From CAZTDU01 sp964617355 (lineage in GTDB: Bacteria; Pseudomonadota; Gammaproteobacteria; Burkholderiales; SG8-39), in assembly GCA_964617355.1 (NCBI GenBank), contig CAZTXP010000050.1, positions 17,658-81,657 of the forward strand: 64,000 nt of DNA, read 5' to 3'. Position numbers and translations under genes: made by a program. This document shows positions 1 to 8,234 of the stretch, one piece after another. The first letter of the stretch is position 1, and each line of letters opens with the position of its first letter. Under the pieces are notes generated by a model. The model was not told the origin of the DNA, did no database searches, and worked only from the letters and a program-made list of their open reading frames with translations.

Positions 1-1141
1 ATGGCTGCGCTCGCCGGCGCACAAGGGCGCCGACGCGCAGGTCGCGAAGGGCGACGCCTGCACCTCGTGCCACGACGACGCCGACGACATCAAGGGCGAC
101 GGCGAGAAGATCGTCGCCGGCAACAAGCTCGAGCCGCGCCCGGTGAAGGGCAAGAACGGCTGGGTCGACCTCAAGGTGCAGGCCGCCTACGACGAGCGCA
201 ACCTCTACCTGCGCGTACAGTGGAAGACGAACGCGAAGCAGCCAGGGATCGAGTACCCGTACTACCGCTTCGACGGCAAGGATTGGAAGATCCACGGCTT
301 CCCGCGGCTCGACCAGGTGGTGCAGGAGGGCAAGCAGCCCGGCATCTACGAGGACCGCTTCTCGTTCATGCTGGACGACGGCAAGGTGCCCGGCTTCGCG
401 CAGCAGGGTTGCTGGCTGACCTGCCACGACGGCCAGCGCGACATGAAGGGCGAGGGCTCCGGCGCCGACGCGCGCAAGTTCATCGATCGCGCGGACGTGC
501 GCAAGTACATGCCCGCGACGCGCACCAATCCGTCCGACTGGCGCACCATCAGGTCCAAGGAGGAACTGGCGAAGCTCAAGGCCGAGGGCGGCTTCCTCGA
601 ACTGATCCAGTGGCGCGCGCATCGCTCCAACCCTGTGGGGGCGTCGGACGACGGCTACGTGCTCGACTTCCGCAGCGCCGACGACGGCAAGAACCCGTTC
701 TCCTCCAACCTCGACGGCAAGACGAAGCAGCCGCGCTACATGTTCGACGCGGCGAAGTTCGGGGCGAAAGCGGTCTCCACGGCGCAGGTTGCGGGCAAGG
801 GCAACTTCCTCGTCGTGGGCGACAACGCGGTCGCGTTCGACCCGAACGCCGGCTGGAAGGAAGGCGACATGCTGCCGCGCTACTACCTGCAGCAGCCTGC
901 GGGCTCGGCCGGCGACAACAAGGGTAGCGGCACCTGGGCGAACGGGACCTGGACGGTGGTCGTGACTCGACCGCTCGGCCTCGCGAACCCCGACGACAAG
1001 TCGCTCAAGGCAGGCGGCAGCTACAGCGTCGGCTTCGCGGTGCACGACGACAACATCACCACCCGTGGGCACTTCGTGTCGTTCCCGCTGATGCTCGGGA
1101 TTGGTACCAAGGGCGACATCGAGGCCGTCAAGCTTCCGTAA
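1..1141 (+). CDS. Heme-binding EB_dh/cytochrome c-552-like protein (5' end outside window)
   Basis: The reading frame is already open at base 2 and ends with TAA at 1141, so the N-terminus is missing; about 379 residues are visible. A CTSCH heme c motif lies near visible residues 20-24, and a second CX3CH motif (CWLTCH, at about 415-432) occurs in the middle, as seen in the ethylbenzene-dehydrogenase-related heme-binding family. The C-terminal part reads as the beta-rich EB_dh fold. Such proteins are usually periplasmic electron carriers for respiratory enzymes. It lies just upstream of the ccm operon, which would attach its heme, but a hairpin at 1161-1189 separates them. The electron partner is unknown. 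Confidence 0.75.
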   Translation, partial: WLRSPAHKGADAQVAKGDACTSCHDDADDIKGDGEKIVAGNKLEPRPVKGKNGWVDLKVQAAYDERNLYLRVQWKTNAKQPGIEYPYYRFDGKDWKIHGFPRLDQVVQEGKQPGIYEDRFSFMLDDGKVPGFAQQGCWLTCHDGQRDMKGEGSGADARKFIDRADVRKYMPATRTNPSDWRTIRSKEELAKLKAEGGFLELIQWRAHRSNPVGASDDGYVLDFRSADDGKNPFSSNLDGKTKQPRYMFDAAKFGAKAVSTAQVAGKGNFLVVGDNAVAFDPNAGWKEGDMLPRYYLQQPAGSAGDNKGSGTWANGTWTVVVTRPLGLANPDDKSLKAGGSYSVGFAVHDDNITTRGHFVSFPLMLGIGTKGDIEAVKLP

Positions 1142-1160
1142 CCGCGGCACGGCGCGCTTC

Positions 1161-1189
1161 GGGGCGGCGCGAGCCGCCCCGTTTCATTT
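1161..1189 (+). terminator. Intrinsic terminator after the EB_dh-like gene
   Basis: An 8-bp perfect GC stem (GGGGCGGC at 1161-1168 pairing with 1173-1180) with a GCGA tetraloop is followed by GTTTCATTT. It lies 20 bases after the stop codon and before ccmA. Confidence 0.65.
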
Positions 1190-1228
1190 GCGGGGCCGCC
1201 GCCACGGGGCAGGTATGCTTCGCCCTCG

Positions 1229-1846
1229 ATGCTAGAAGCCCGCAAGCTTGCCTGCCAGAAAGGCGACGTGCGCCTGTTCTCCGGGGTGGATTTCGCGCTC
1301 GGTGCGGGCGAGCTGCTGCTGGTGCAGGGGCCCAACGGCAGCGGCAAGACGAGCCTGCTGCGCCTCATCGCCGGGCTGTCGCGCCCGGCGGCGGGCGAAC
1401 TCCTGTGGAAGGGCGAGAAGATCGGCGAACTCGCCGAAGACTATTCGCGCGCGCTGGTCTTCATCGGCCACGCCAACGGCCTGAAGGACGAGTTCTCCGC
1501 GGTCGAGAACCTCGAGGTGGCGCAGCAGATGGCCGACCGGCCGGCGGCGCGCGAGGCGATCGAGGCCGCGCTGGGCGCCGTCGGCCTCGCGCGGCGCCTG
1601 CACCTGCCGTCGCGCTACCTGTCGCAGGGGCAGAAGCGGCGCGTGGCGCTGGCGCGGCTTTGGCTCGGCGCCGAGGCGCCGCTGTGGGTGCTCGACGAAC
1701 CCTTCGCCGCGCTCGACGTAGCGGCGGTGGAGTCGCTCGCCGGGTGCCTCGGCGCGCATCTCGCGCGGGGCGGCTCGGTGGTGCTCACCACGCACCAGGA
1801 AGTGCCCATCGAGGCGCGCACGCGCCACGTCGTCGGGCTGGGGTGA
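1229..1846 (+). CDS. ccmA: Cytochrome c maturation ABC transporter ATP-binding protein CcmA
   Basis: This 205-residue cytoplasmic ATPase powers the CcmABCD complex, which releases holo-CcmE during c-type cytochrome assembly. The Walker A motif GPNGSGKT is at residues 34-41, the ABC signature LSQGQ at 131-135 and the Walker B LWVLDEP at about 152-158. Length matches the family. It opens the ccm operon; ccmB starts 4 bases after its stop. The ribosome binding site is weak. Confidence 0.95.
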   Translation: MLEARKLACQKGDVRLFSGVDFALGAGELLLVQGPNGSGKTSLLRLIAGLSRPAAGELLWKGEKIGELAEDYSRALVFIGHANGLKDEFSAVENLEVAQQMADRPAAREAIEAALGAVGLARRLHLPSRYLSQGQKRRVALARLWLGAEAPLWVLDEPFAALDVAAVESLAGCLGAHLARGGSVVLTTHQEVPIEARTRHVVGLG

Positions 1847-1850
1847 CGCC

Positions 1851-2516
1851 ATGGGCGCATTGAAAGCCATCGTCTCGCGCGACCTGCGCCTCGCGCTGCG
1901 CCGGCGCGGCGACGTCTTCAACCAGCTGGTGTTCTTCGTCATCGTGGTGACGCTGTTCCCGCTGGGCGCGGGGCCGGAGCCCAACCTCCTGCGTGCGATG
2001 GCGCCGGGCATCGTCTGGGTGGCGGCGCTGCTCGCCGCGATGCTGTCGCTGAACCGGCTCTTCGCCGCCGATCACGCCGACGGTTCGCTCGAGCAGATGC
2101 TGGTCTCGGCGCATCCGCTCGGCATTCTCGTGATCGGGAAAATCCTCTCCCACTGGATGGTTTCGGGATTGCCGATGGCGCTGCTCGCGCCGCTGCTCGG
2201 GCTACAATTTGACCTGCCTCAACAGAGCCTTGCGGTGCTCACCGTATCTTTGCTCGTCGGCACGCCGGTGCTGTCCCTGATCGGCGCGGTCGGCGCGGCG
2301 CTGACGCTGGGCGTGCGGGGCGGCGGAATCCTCCTCGCGCTGCTGGTGTTGCCGCTCTACGTGCCGGTGCTGATCTTCGGTGCGGGCGGCGTGGCGGCCT
2401 CGGCAGGCGGCCTGAGCGCGTCGCCGCACCTGTCTCTGCTGGGCGCGGTTCTTGCGGTGTCCTGCGTGGTGGCGCCGTGGGCGGCTTGCGCGGCCCTGCG
2501 CGTGGCGTACGACTGA
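1851..2516 (+). CDS. ccmB: Heme exporter membrane protein CcmB
   Basis: A 221-residue integral membrane protein, the permease partner of CcmA. The sequence has about six hydrophobic segments, and the N-terminal cytoplasmic start (SRDLRLALRRRGD) is typical of CcmB. It lies between ccmA and ccmC with short spacing on both sides, consistent with a single transcript. Confidence 0.93.
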   Translation: MGALKAIVSRDLRLALRRRGDVFNQLVFFVIVVTLFPLGAGPEPNLLRAMAPGIVWVAALLAAMLSLNRLFAADHADGSLEQMLVSAHPLGILVIGKILSHWMVSGLPMALLAPLLGLQFDLPQQSLAVLTVSLLVGTPVLSLIGAVGAALTLGVRGGGILLALLVLPLYVPVLIFGAGGVAASAGGLSASPHLSLLGAVLAVSCVVAPWAACAALRVAYD

Positions 2517-2535
2517 ATAGGAAAAGGCGGAGTCC

Positions 2536-3330
2536 TTGGCGAACGGCGGCAACCAGGCGGAAGAGGGCGCGGAGATCCGCGGCAACATCCTGCTGCGCTT
2601 TGCCGCGCCGCCGGCGTTCTACCCGCTTGCGGGGCGCCTGGTGCCGTTCTTCGCCATCCTTGCCGCGGTGCTGTGCGCCGCCGGCCTCTACGTCGGCTTC
2701 TTCGTCGCGCCTACCGACGCCACGCAGGGCGACTCCTACCGCATCATCTTCCTGCACGTGCCGGCGGCGTGGATGTCGATGTTCCTCTACGTCGTGATGG
2801 CGTTCTGGGCGGCGCTCGGCCTGATCCTGAACACGCGCCTGTCCGGCATGATGGCCTCGGCGATCGCGCCCACCGGCGCGATGTTCACCTTCCTCGCGCT
2901 GTGGACCGGCGCGCTGTGGGGCAAGCCCACGTGGGGCGCATGGTGGGTGTGGGACGCGCGCCTGACCTCGGAACTGATCCTGCTCTTCCTCTACCTCGGC
3001 TTCATCGGCCTCACCTCGGCGATCGACGACCCGCGCCGCGCCGACCGCGCGGGCGCAGTGCTGGCGATCGTCGGCGTGATCAACGTGCCGATCATCTACT
3101 ACTCGGTGCAGTGGTGGAACACGTTGCACCAGGGCTCGTCGGTCAGCATGACCAAGGCGCCGTCGATGGCCGCCACCATGCTGGTGGGCATGCTCCTCAT
3201 GGCGCTGGCGGCGTGGATGTATTCCATCGCGGCGGTGCTGTCGCGCGTGCGCTCCATCATCCTCGAGCGCGAGCGCGAGGCGGCGTGGGTGCGCGAGCGC
3301 GAGCTCGCCTCGGCCGGGGGCACGGCATGA
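2536..3330 (+). CDS. ccmC: Heme-handling membrane protein CcmC
   Basis: CcmC loads heme onto the chaperone CcmE on the periplasmic side. The 264-residue product carries the tryptophan-rich WWD-type segment (TWGAWWVWDARLTSE, around residues 133-147) and the flanking histidines expected for heme coordination, within about six membrane helices. The start chosen is a TTG 19 bases after the ccmB stop, with an AGGCGGAG sequence just upstream. Its TGA overlaps the ATG of ccmD. Confidence 0.94.
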   Translation: MANGGNQAEEGAEIRGNILLRFAAPPAFYPLAGRLVPFFAILAAVLCAAGLYVGFFVAPTDATQGDSYRIIFLHVPAAWMSMFLYVVMAFWAALGLILNTRLSGMMASAIAPTGAMFTFLALWTGALWGKPTWGAWWVWDARLTSELILLFLYLGFIGLTSAIDDPRRADRAGAVLAIVGVINVPIIYYSVQWWNTLHQGSSVSMTKAPSMAATMLVGMLLMALAAWMYSIAAVLSRVRSIILEREREAAWVRERELASAGGTA

Positions 3331-3476
3331 ACTGGGGCAGCCTCGACGCCTTCCTCGCCATGGGCGGCTACGGCCTCTATGTCTGGGGCTCGTACGGTGC
3401 CGGGCTGCTCTGCATCGCCATCGAGATCTGGACGCTCTTGCATCGCGCGCGGGCGTCGAAGGAGAAACGCCCGTGA
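3327..3476 (+). CDS. ccmD: Small heme exporter subunit CcmD
   Basis: This 49-residue protein overlaps ccmC by 4 bases (ATGA) and ccmE by 4 bases (GTGA). It has a single membrane helix (about residues 17-38) followed by a basic cytoplasmic tail ending in KEKRP, the normal CcmD layout. The motif FLAMGGYGLYVWGSYG is characteristic. CcmD helps release holo-CcmE from CcmC. Confidence 0.93.
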   Translation: MNWGSLDAFLAMGGYGLYVWGSYGAGLLCIAIEIWTLLHRARASKEKRP

Positions 3477-3967
3477 AGCCGCGCCACAAGCGTCTGGCCA
3501 TGGTCGCCGGGGGCGTGGTCGCGCTCGCCGTCGCCGTGGGCCTGGTCCTGAACGCCTTCCAGAGCAACCTGGTGTTCTTCTTCAGCCCCTCGCAGGTGGC
3601 GGCCAAGGAAGCGCCCGTCGATCGCACCTTCCGCCTCGGCGGCATGGTCGAGACCGGCAGCCTGAAGCGCCTGCCCGACGGCCTCACGGTGCAGTTCGTC
3701 GTCACCGACACCGCGCAGAAGATCCCGGTGCAGTACACCGGCATCCTTCCGGACCTCTTCAAGGAGGGCAAGGGCGTGGTCGCGCAGGGCAAGCTCGACG
3801 GCTCGGGCCTGTTCAAGGCGAGCGAGGTGCTCGCCAAGCACGACGAGAACTACATGCCGCCCGAGGCCGCCGAGGCGATCGAGAAGGCGCAGAAGGGCCA
3901 GCTCCCGGCCAAGGGCGGGCCCCAGATGCCGCACGGCCCCAAGACCGGAGGCGAGTCGAAGAAATGA
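3473..3967 (+). CDS. ccmE: Heme chaperone CcmE
   Basis: A periplasmic heme chaperone with an N-terminal membrane anchor (about residues 8-28) and an OB-fold domain. The covalent heme ligand motif HDENYMP is present with His123 and Tyr127. Length (164 residues) is usual. It starts with GTG overlapping the ccmD stop, and its own stop overlaps ccmF. Confidence 0.96.
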   Translation: MKPRHKRLAMVAGGVVALAVAVGLVLNAFQSNLVFFFSPSQVAAKEAPVDRTFRLGGMVETGSLKRLPDGLTVQFVVTDTAQKIPVQYTGILPDLFKEGKGVVAQGKLDGSGLFKASEVLAKHDENYMPPEAAEAIEKAQKGQLPAKGGPQMPHGPKTGGESKK

Positions 3968-5904
3968 TCCCCGAACTCGGCCACTTCGCGCTGATGCTCG
4001 CGCTCGGCCTCGCCGTGGCGCTCGCGGTGCTGCCCATCTGGGGCGCGCAGACCGGGCGCGCCGGCTTCGTCGCCCTGGCGCGGCCGGCGGCGCAGGGGCA
4101 GTTCGTGTTCGTCGCGCTCGCCTTCGCCTGCCTCACGTGGGCGTTCGTCGAGAACGACTTCTCGGTGACCTACGTCGCCAGCCACTCCAACAGCCTGCTG
4201 CCGGTGCAGTACCGCATCTCCGGCGTCTGGGGCGGCCACGAGGGGTCGCTCCTCCTCTGGGTGATGATGCTGTCGACGTGGATGCTCGCGGTCAGCGTCT
4301 TCAGCCGCAACCTGCCCGACACCATGGTGGCGCGCATCCTCGGCGTGATGGGCATGGTGTCGGTCGGGTTCCTGCTCTTCATGCTGATCACGTCGAACCC
4401 GTTCGAGCGCCTGCTGCCCGCGGTGGCGGACGGCCGCGACCTGAACCCGCTGCTGCAGGACCCGGGGATGATCTTCCACCCGCCGATGCTCTACATGGGC
4501 TACGTCGGCTTCTCGGTGGCGTTCGCGTTCGCCATCGCCGCGCTCATCGACGGGCGCCTCGACGCCACGTGGGCGCGCTGGTCGCGCCCGTGGACCACCG
4601 CGGCGTGGATCTTCCTGACCTTGGGGATCGCGCTGGGCAGCTGGTGGGCCTACTACGAGCTCGGCTGGGGCGGCTGGTGGTTCTGGGACCCGGTCGAGAA
4701 CGCGTCGTTCATGCCGTGGCTCGTCGGCACGGCGCTGATCCACTCGCTGGCGGTCACCGAGAAGCGCGGCACGTTCCGCGTCTGGACGGTGCTGCTCGCG
4801 ATCACCGCCTTCGCGCTGTCGCTGCTCGGCACCTTCCTCGTGCGCTCGGGCGTGCTCACCTCGGTGCACGCCTTCGCCACCGATCCGAAGCGCGGCATCT
4901 TCATCCTCGGCTTCCTCGTCGTGGTGGTCGGCGCCTCGCTGACGCTGTTCGCGTGGCGCGCGCCGAAGATCGGCATCGGCGGGCGCTTCGCGCTGGTGTC
5001 GCGGGAGGCGCTGCTCCTCACCAACAACGCGGTGCTGCTCGCCGCCGCCGGCGCGGTGATGCTGGGCACGCTGTACCCGCTCCTGCTGGACGCGCTGGGC
5101 CTGGGCAAGATCTCGGTGGGCCCGCCGTACTTCGAGGCGGTGTTCGTGCCGCTGATGGCGCCCGCGGTGCTGTTGATGGGCGTCGGCCCGGTGACGCGCT
5201 GGAAGGAAGCCGCGCTGCCCGAAGTGCTCGGGCGCCTGAAGTGGGCGGGCCTCGTCGCGCTCGTGGTGGCGATCGTCGCGCCGCTGGCCATGGGCTCGTG
5301 GTCGTTGATGAAGACCCTGGGCCTCCTCTTCGCCGCGTGGGCGCTGGCCTCCGCGGTGGCGTCGCTGCCGCGGCGCTGGAACGCCATCACCCGCGGCCAG
5401 CTCGGCATGGCGCTCGCGCACGCCGGCATCGGCGTCTTCATCGTCGGCGTCACGATGGTGAAGGGCTACGAGGTCGAGCGCGACCTGAAGATGGAGCCTG
5501 GCGACTCCGCGACCGTGGGCACGTACACCTTCCGGCTCGATGGCATCCGCGACGTCGAGGGCCCGAACTACGTCGCCGCGCGCGGTACGGTGTCGGTGCT
5601 GAAGGACGGCCAGGTCGTGAAGACCCTGTTCCCCGAGAAGCGGCTCTACAAGGTGCAGGAGATGCCGATGACCGAGGCCGCGATCGACAGCGGCTTCGCG
5701 CGCGACCTCTACGTCTCGCTCGGCGAGAACCTCGGTGGCCGTGCGTGGGCCGTGCGCATCTACCACAAGCCCTTCGTGTCGTGGATCTGGTGGGGCTGCC
5801 TGATCATGGCGTTCGGCGGGCTGGTGGCCGCGAGCGATCGCCGCTATCGCGCCGCCTCGCGACAGGCCGCCCCGGTCGCGGTCGCCGAAGGAGCCCGTTC
5901 GTGA
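3964..5904 (+). CDS. ccmF: Cytochrome c heme lyase CcmF
   Basis: The 646-residue multi-spanning membrane protein transfers heme from CcmE to apocytochrome c together with CcmH. The WWD domain is seen as WWAYYELGWGGWWFWDP, and histidine-containing periplasmic loops (VASHSNSLLP, FHPPMLYMGYVG) match heme-ligand loops of the family. It overlaps ccmE at its start and ccmG at its end (GTGA), showing translational coupling. Confidence 0.96.
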   Translation: MIPELGHFALMLALGLAVALAVLPIWGAQTGRAGFVALARPAAQGQFVFVALAFACLTWAFVENDFSVTYVASHSNSLLPVQYRISGVWGGHEGSLLLWVMMLSTWMLAVSVFSRNLPDTMVARILGVMGMVSVGFLLFMLITSNPFERLLPAVADGRDLNPLLQDPGMIFHPPMLYMGYVGFSVAFAFAIAALIDGRLDATWARWSRPWTTAAWIFLTLGIALGSWWAYYELGWGGWWFWDPVENASFMPWLVGTALIHSLAVTEKRGTFRVWTVLLAITAFALSLLGTFLVRSGVLTSVHAFATDPKRGIFILGFLVVVVGASLTLFAWRAPKIGIGGRFALVSREALLLTNNAVLLAAAGAVMLGTLYPLLLDALGLGKISVGPPYFEAVFVPLMAPAVLLMGVGPVTRWKEAALPEVLGRLKWAGLVALVVAIVAPLAMGSWSLMKTLGLLFAAWALASAVASLPRRWNAITRGQLGMALAHAGIGVFIVGVTMVKGYEVERDLKMEPGDSATVGTYTFRLDGIRDVEGPNYVAARGTVSVLKDGQVVKTLFPEKRLYKVQEMPMTEAAIDSGFARDLYVSLGENLGGRAWAVRIYHKPFVSWIWWGCLIMAFGGLVAASDRRYRAASRQAAPVAVAEGARS

Positions 5905-6425
5905 AGAAGTACCTGATCCCGCTCGCCATCTTCCTCGTGCTCTGCGGCTTCCTCGCCGCCGGCCTGAAGCTGAATCCGCGCGAGGTGCCGTCGCCGCTGA
6001 TCGACAAGCCGGCGCCGCCATTCACGCTGAACCAGCTGTCCGACCCGGCGAAGCCGTTCTCGAACAAGGACATGCTCGGGCAGGTCTGGATCCTCAACGT
6101 CTGGGCCTCGTGGTGCGTCACCTGCCGCGACGAGCACCCGTTGCTGGTCGACCTCGCGAAGAAGAAGATCGTCCCGCTCTACGGCCTCAACTACAAGGAC
6201 CAGCGTCCCGACGCACTGAAGTGGCTGGCGCAGTTCGGCGACCCGTACACCCTGTCGATCATGGACAACGACGGCCGCATCGGCATCGACTACGGCGTCT
6301 ACGGCGTGCCCGAGACCTACGTGATCGACAAGCAGGGGATCATCCGCTACAAGCGCATCGGCGCGGTCACGCCGCAGGTGCTCGAGACCCAGATCCTGCC
6401 GCTCGTGAAGAAGCTGCAGGGATGA
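5901..6425 (+). CDS. ccmG: Thioredoxin-like thiol reductase CcmG/DsbE
   Basis: Membrane-anchored periplasmic thioredoxin-fold protein that keeps apocytochrome or CcmH cysteines reduced before heme ligation. An N-terminal anchor spans about residues 5-23. The active site reads WCVTC (71-75), and the cis-proline loop is in GVYGVPETY. Length is 174 residues. GTG start inside the ccmF stop; its stop overlaps ccmH. Confidence 0.95.
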   Translation: MKKYLIPLAIFLVLCGFLAAGLKLNPREVPSPLIDKPAPPFTLNQLSDPAKPFSNKDMLGQVWILNVWASWCVTCRDEHPLLVDLAKKKIVPLYGLNYKDQRPDALKWLAQFGDPYTLSIMDNDGRIGIDYGVYGVPETYVIDKQGIIRYKRIGAVTPQVLETQILPLVKKLQG

Positions 6426-6898
6426 AGCGCTTCCTCGTCGTCGTCGCGGCGCTGCTTGCGCTCGCCGGGCCGGTGGCCGCCAAGGAGGCGGTGCCGGTGT
6501 CCTCCGACCCCGCGCTCGAGGCGCGCGCGATGCGCCTCGCGGAGGAACTCCGGTGCCTCGTCTGCCAGAACCAGACCATCGCCGATTCGCACGCGCCGCT
6601 CGCCGAGGACCTGAAGGCGCAGATCCGCGAGCAGCTGAAGGCCGGGCGCACCGACGAGCAGATCACCGCCTACATGGTCGAGCGCTACGGCGACTTCGTG
6701 CTCTACAAGCCGCCGTTCAAGGCCACCACCGCGTTCCTGTGGGCGGGGCCGTTCGTGATCCTCGTGCTGGCCGTCGGCGGGCTGGTGCTGCACCTGCGAC
6801 GTCGCCGCGAGGTGCCGGTGGAAGGTGAACTCAGCGAGGCCGAGCGTGCGCGCGTCGCGGCGCTGCTCGCGCAGGACGGCTCGGGAGAGAAGCGATGA
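6422..6898 (+). CDS. ccmH: Cytochrome c maturation protein CcmH
   Basis: A 158-residue periplasmic, membrane-anchored dithiol protein. A signal-like N-terminus is followed by the diagnostic LRCLVCQN motif (43-50) and a C-terminal membrane helix at about 105-125. It is the short CcmH form lacking the TPR part, which here is a separate downstream gene (ccmI). ATGA overlaps join it to both neighbours. Confidence 0.95.
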   Translation: MKRFLVVVAALLALAGPVAAKEAVPVSSDPALEARAMRLAEELRCLVCQNQTIADSHAPLAEDLKAQIREQLKAGRTDEQITAYMVERYGDFVLYKPPFKATTAFLWAGPFVILVLAVGGLVLHLRRRREVPVEGELSEAERARVAALLAQDGSGEKR

Positions 6899-8166
6899 GC
6901 GGCTTCGTCGTTGCCGCCGCGCTCATGACGATCGCGGCGCTGGCCTTCGTGCTGCCGCCGCTGCTGCGCCAGCGTGCCTTGCTCTCCGAGGATCGCGACG
7001 CGGCCAACGCCGCCTTCCATCGCGAGCAGATGGCCGAGCTCGAGCGCGAGCGCGCCGCCGGCACGATCAGCGAGTCGGCGTACGCGGAATCGAAGCGCGA
7101 GATCGAGCGTCGCCTGCTGGAGGACCTGCAGGCGAAGCCCGCGGCCGTCGCCGCGGCGCCGGCCTCGCGCGGCATCGCGGTGGCGGTCGGCGTGCTGCTG
7201 CCGGCGATCGCGATCGGCGGCTACCTCTGGGTCGGCACGCCTGCGGCGCTCGACCCGGTGGCGCGCATCTCCCCGGAGGCGACGCACAAGGTCACCCCGG
7301 ACCAGATCGCGGCGATGGTCGAGCGCCTTTCGGCGCGCCTCGAGAAGAACCCGGACGACCTCGAGGGCTGGACCATGCTCGCGCGCTCGCGGCTTGCGCT
7401 GGGCCAGTACCAGGAGTCGCTGAAGGCCTACGAGAAGCTCGCGCAGCTCGCGCCGGGCGACCCGAACGTGCTCGCCGACTACGCCGACGCGATGGCCATG
7501 GCGCGCGGCCGCAAGCTGCAGGGCGAACCCTATGCGCTCGTGCAGCAGGCGCTGAAGTCCGATCCCAGGCACGTCAAGTCGCTCGCGCTCGCCGGCAGCG
7601 CCGAGTTCGAGATGGGCGAGTACGCGAAGGCCGTGGCCTCGTGGGAGCGGCTCCTCGACATCGTCGGCCGCGAGACTGACTTCGGCAAGCAGGTTTCCTC
7701 CAGCGTCGAAGAGGCGCGCGAGCGTGGCAAGCTCGGGCCCGCGAAGTCGTCGCCGGTGGCCAAGGCCGAAGCCAAGGGCAAGGCAGAGGCCAAGCCCGCC
7801 GCCAAGGCCGAGCCGGCCGGGCGAGAGGCCATCGTGGGCGTCGTCAAGCTCGCGCCGGCGCTGGCGAAGCAGGCCGCCCCGGGCGACGTGCTCTTCGTGT
7901 TCGCGCGGCCGGCCGACGGCAGCCGCATGCCGGTGGCGATCCAGCGCGTGAAGGCCGAAGCCTTCCCGCTGCGCTTCACGCTGGACGATTCCACCGCCAT
8001 GTCGCCCGCCGCGAAGCTGTCGACGCAGGGCAAGGTGATCGTCGAGGCGCGAGTCTCCAAGTCCGGCGACGCGACGCCGAAGAAGGGCGACCTGCGGGGC
8101 GTGAGCACCGCCGTCGCACCCGGCACCACCGGCCTCGAGATCCTCATCGATTCGGTCGTCGAGTAG
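6895..8166 (+). CDS. ccmI: Cytochrome c maturation TPR protein CcmI
   Basis: A 423-residue apocytochrome chaperone with two membrane helices near the N-terminus (about 5-22 and 95-115). A TPR-containing middle (about 140-260) binds apocytochrome C-termini. An Ala/Lys-rich linker is followed by a C-terminal beta domain found in longer CcmI proteins. It is the last gene of the ccm operon; the next gene starts 68 bases later behind its own putative control region. Confidence 0.9.
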   Translation: MSGFVVAAALMTIAALAFVLPPLLRQRALLSEDRDAANAAFHREQMAELERERAAGTISESAYAESKREIERRLLEDLQAKPAAVAAAPASRGIAVAVGVLLPAIAIGGYLWVGTPAALDPVARISPEATHKVTPDQIAAMVERLSARLEKNPDDLEGWTMLARSRLALGQYQESLKAYEKLAQLAPGDPNVLADYADAMAMARGRKLQGEPYALVQQALKSDPRHVKSLALAGSAEFEMGEYAKAVASWERLLDIVGRETDFGKQVSSSVEEARERGKLGPAKSSPVAKAEAKGKAEAKPAAKAEPAGREAIVGVVKLAPALAKQAAPGDVLFVFARPADGSRMPVAIQRVKAEAFPLRFTLDDSTAMSPAAKLSTQGKVIVEARVSKSGDATPKKGDLRGVSTAVAPGTTGLEILIDSVVE

Positions 8167-8173
8167 CCCGCCC

Positions 8174-8187
8174 TTGATCTAGGTTAA
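8174..8187 (+). promoter_or_regulatory. Possible FNR/Anr-type site upstream of frdA
   Basis: TTGATCTAGGTTAA lies 48 bases before frdA. The left half-site TTGAT is perfect, while the right half GTTAA differs from the expected ATCAA at two positions. Oxygen-responsive control would fit a fumarate reductase operon. Support is only the sequence match and position. Confidence 0.35.
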
Positions 8188-8234
8188 CTGTTGCCCGCCC
8201 CGGGGCGGCACAGTGACGCTCCAAGGGAGCGGGC

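Noticed and set aside
2239..3837. 532-codon minus-strand open frame opposite ccmC-ccmE
   Set aside because: Arg/Pro/His-rich shadow of GC-rich coding DNA; the plus-strand ccm proteins are unmistakable. Other long antisense frames (for example 3850-6021, 19804-22146, 37948-41520) were dropped for the same reason.
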